This document shows, in pieces, positions 6,034 to 6,075 of a stretch of 6,075 nt of DNA. Position 1 is the first letter of the stretch; every line of letters starts with the position of its first letter. The notes below the pieces were generated by a model. That model was given only the letters and a program-made list of their open reading frames with translations. It made no database searches and was not told the DNA's origin. This stretch comes from an uncultured Spirochaetota bacterium (GTDB lineage Bacteria > Spirochaetota > UBA4802 > UBA5368). Position numbers and translations under genes: made by a program. The stretch is taken from NCBI GenBank assembly GCA_937864375.1, contig CALMJO010000623.1, positions 1 to 6,075 of the forward strand, given 5' to 3'.

Positions 6034-6075
6034 CTGTCTCTTATACACATCTCCGAGCCCACGAGACCGTACTAG
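6034..6075 (+). other. Nextera/Tn5 adapter and index read-through (artefact)
   Basis: CTGTCTCTTATACACATCT (6034-6052) is the 19-bp Tn5 mosaic end used in Nextera libraries. CCGAGCCCACGAGAC (6053-6067) is the rest of the read-2 adapter. The final eight bases, CGTACTAG (6068-6075), match the Nextera i7 index N702. None of this is genomic. Minus-strand frames starting here begin with the well-known artefact peptides MGSEMCIRDR and MYKRQ and should not be annotated. Confidence 0.98.

Noticed and set aside
5716..6062. Minus-strand frames beginning MYKRQ and MGSEMCIRDR
   Set aside because: Their starts lie in the Nextera adapter; these peptides are known artefacts of untrimmed reads.

Overview
The window is a GC-rich bacterial contig end with three clear protein-coding loci and one small, probably truncated gene. 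No rRNA, tRNA, CRISPR array or insertion sequence is visible. The lineage is not certain. The small protein at 4699-4986 carries the C-terminal half of an Lcl/DUF1566 domain in a form (DWFLP..EL..MY..L..KG.GGFA, YWSST, VRPARAF) that I associate with spirochaetes. The HAMP-GAF-HD-GYP protein and the AraC-GyrI fusion fit a free-living, high-GC spirochaete or another environmental Gram-negative. This is inference.

Layout. Positions 1-265 are AT-richer than the rest and hold no gene I can support, only a weak open minus-strand frame running off the left edge. A minus-strand intrinsic terminator (266-315) follows a complete long-chain acyl-CoA synthetase gene (340-2139, minus). The 354-bp divergent region 2140-2493 holds a candidate promoter for each direction, a dyad inside the rightward promoter, and three copies of a 9-nt complementary motif that could form alternative hairpins in the synthetase leader. 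The rightward gene (2494-4377) encodes a membrane-bound HAMP-GAF-HD-GYP protein, a predicted cyclic-di-GMP phosphodiesterase with its catalytic residues intact. A perfect 15-bp inverted repeat overlaps its stop codon.

After a gap with a good candidate promoter (4532-4560) comes a 95-residue exported-looking Lcl/DUF1566 protein (4699-4986). An AraC-type regulator fused to a GyrI-like ligand-binding domain (4995-5987) starts 8 nt later at GTG. The two are probably translationally coupled. An internal ATG with an excellent Shine-Dalgarno at 5482-5486 could also produce the GyrI-like domain alone.

The last 42 bases (6034-6075) are not genomic. They are the Tn5 mosaic end, the Nextera read-2 adapter and an 8-base i7 index, so real sequence stops at 6033. 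Any reading frame entering from that end is an artefact.

The genes do not form one pathway: fatty-acid activation, second-messenger turnover and a ligand-responsive regulator lie side by side. I see no strong case for a new multi-gene system. The observations most worth following are the internal translation start, the leader repeats and the stop-codon inverted repeat.
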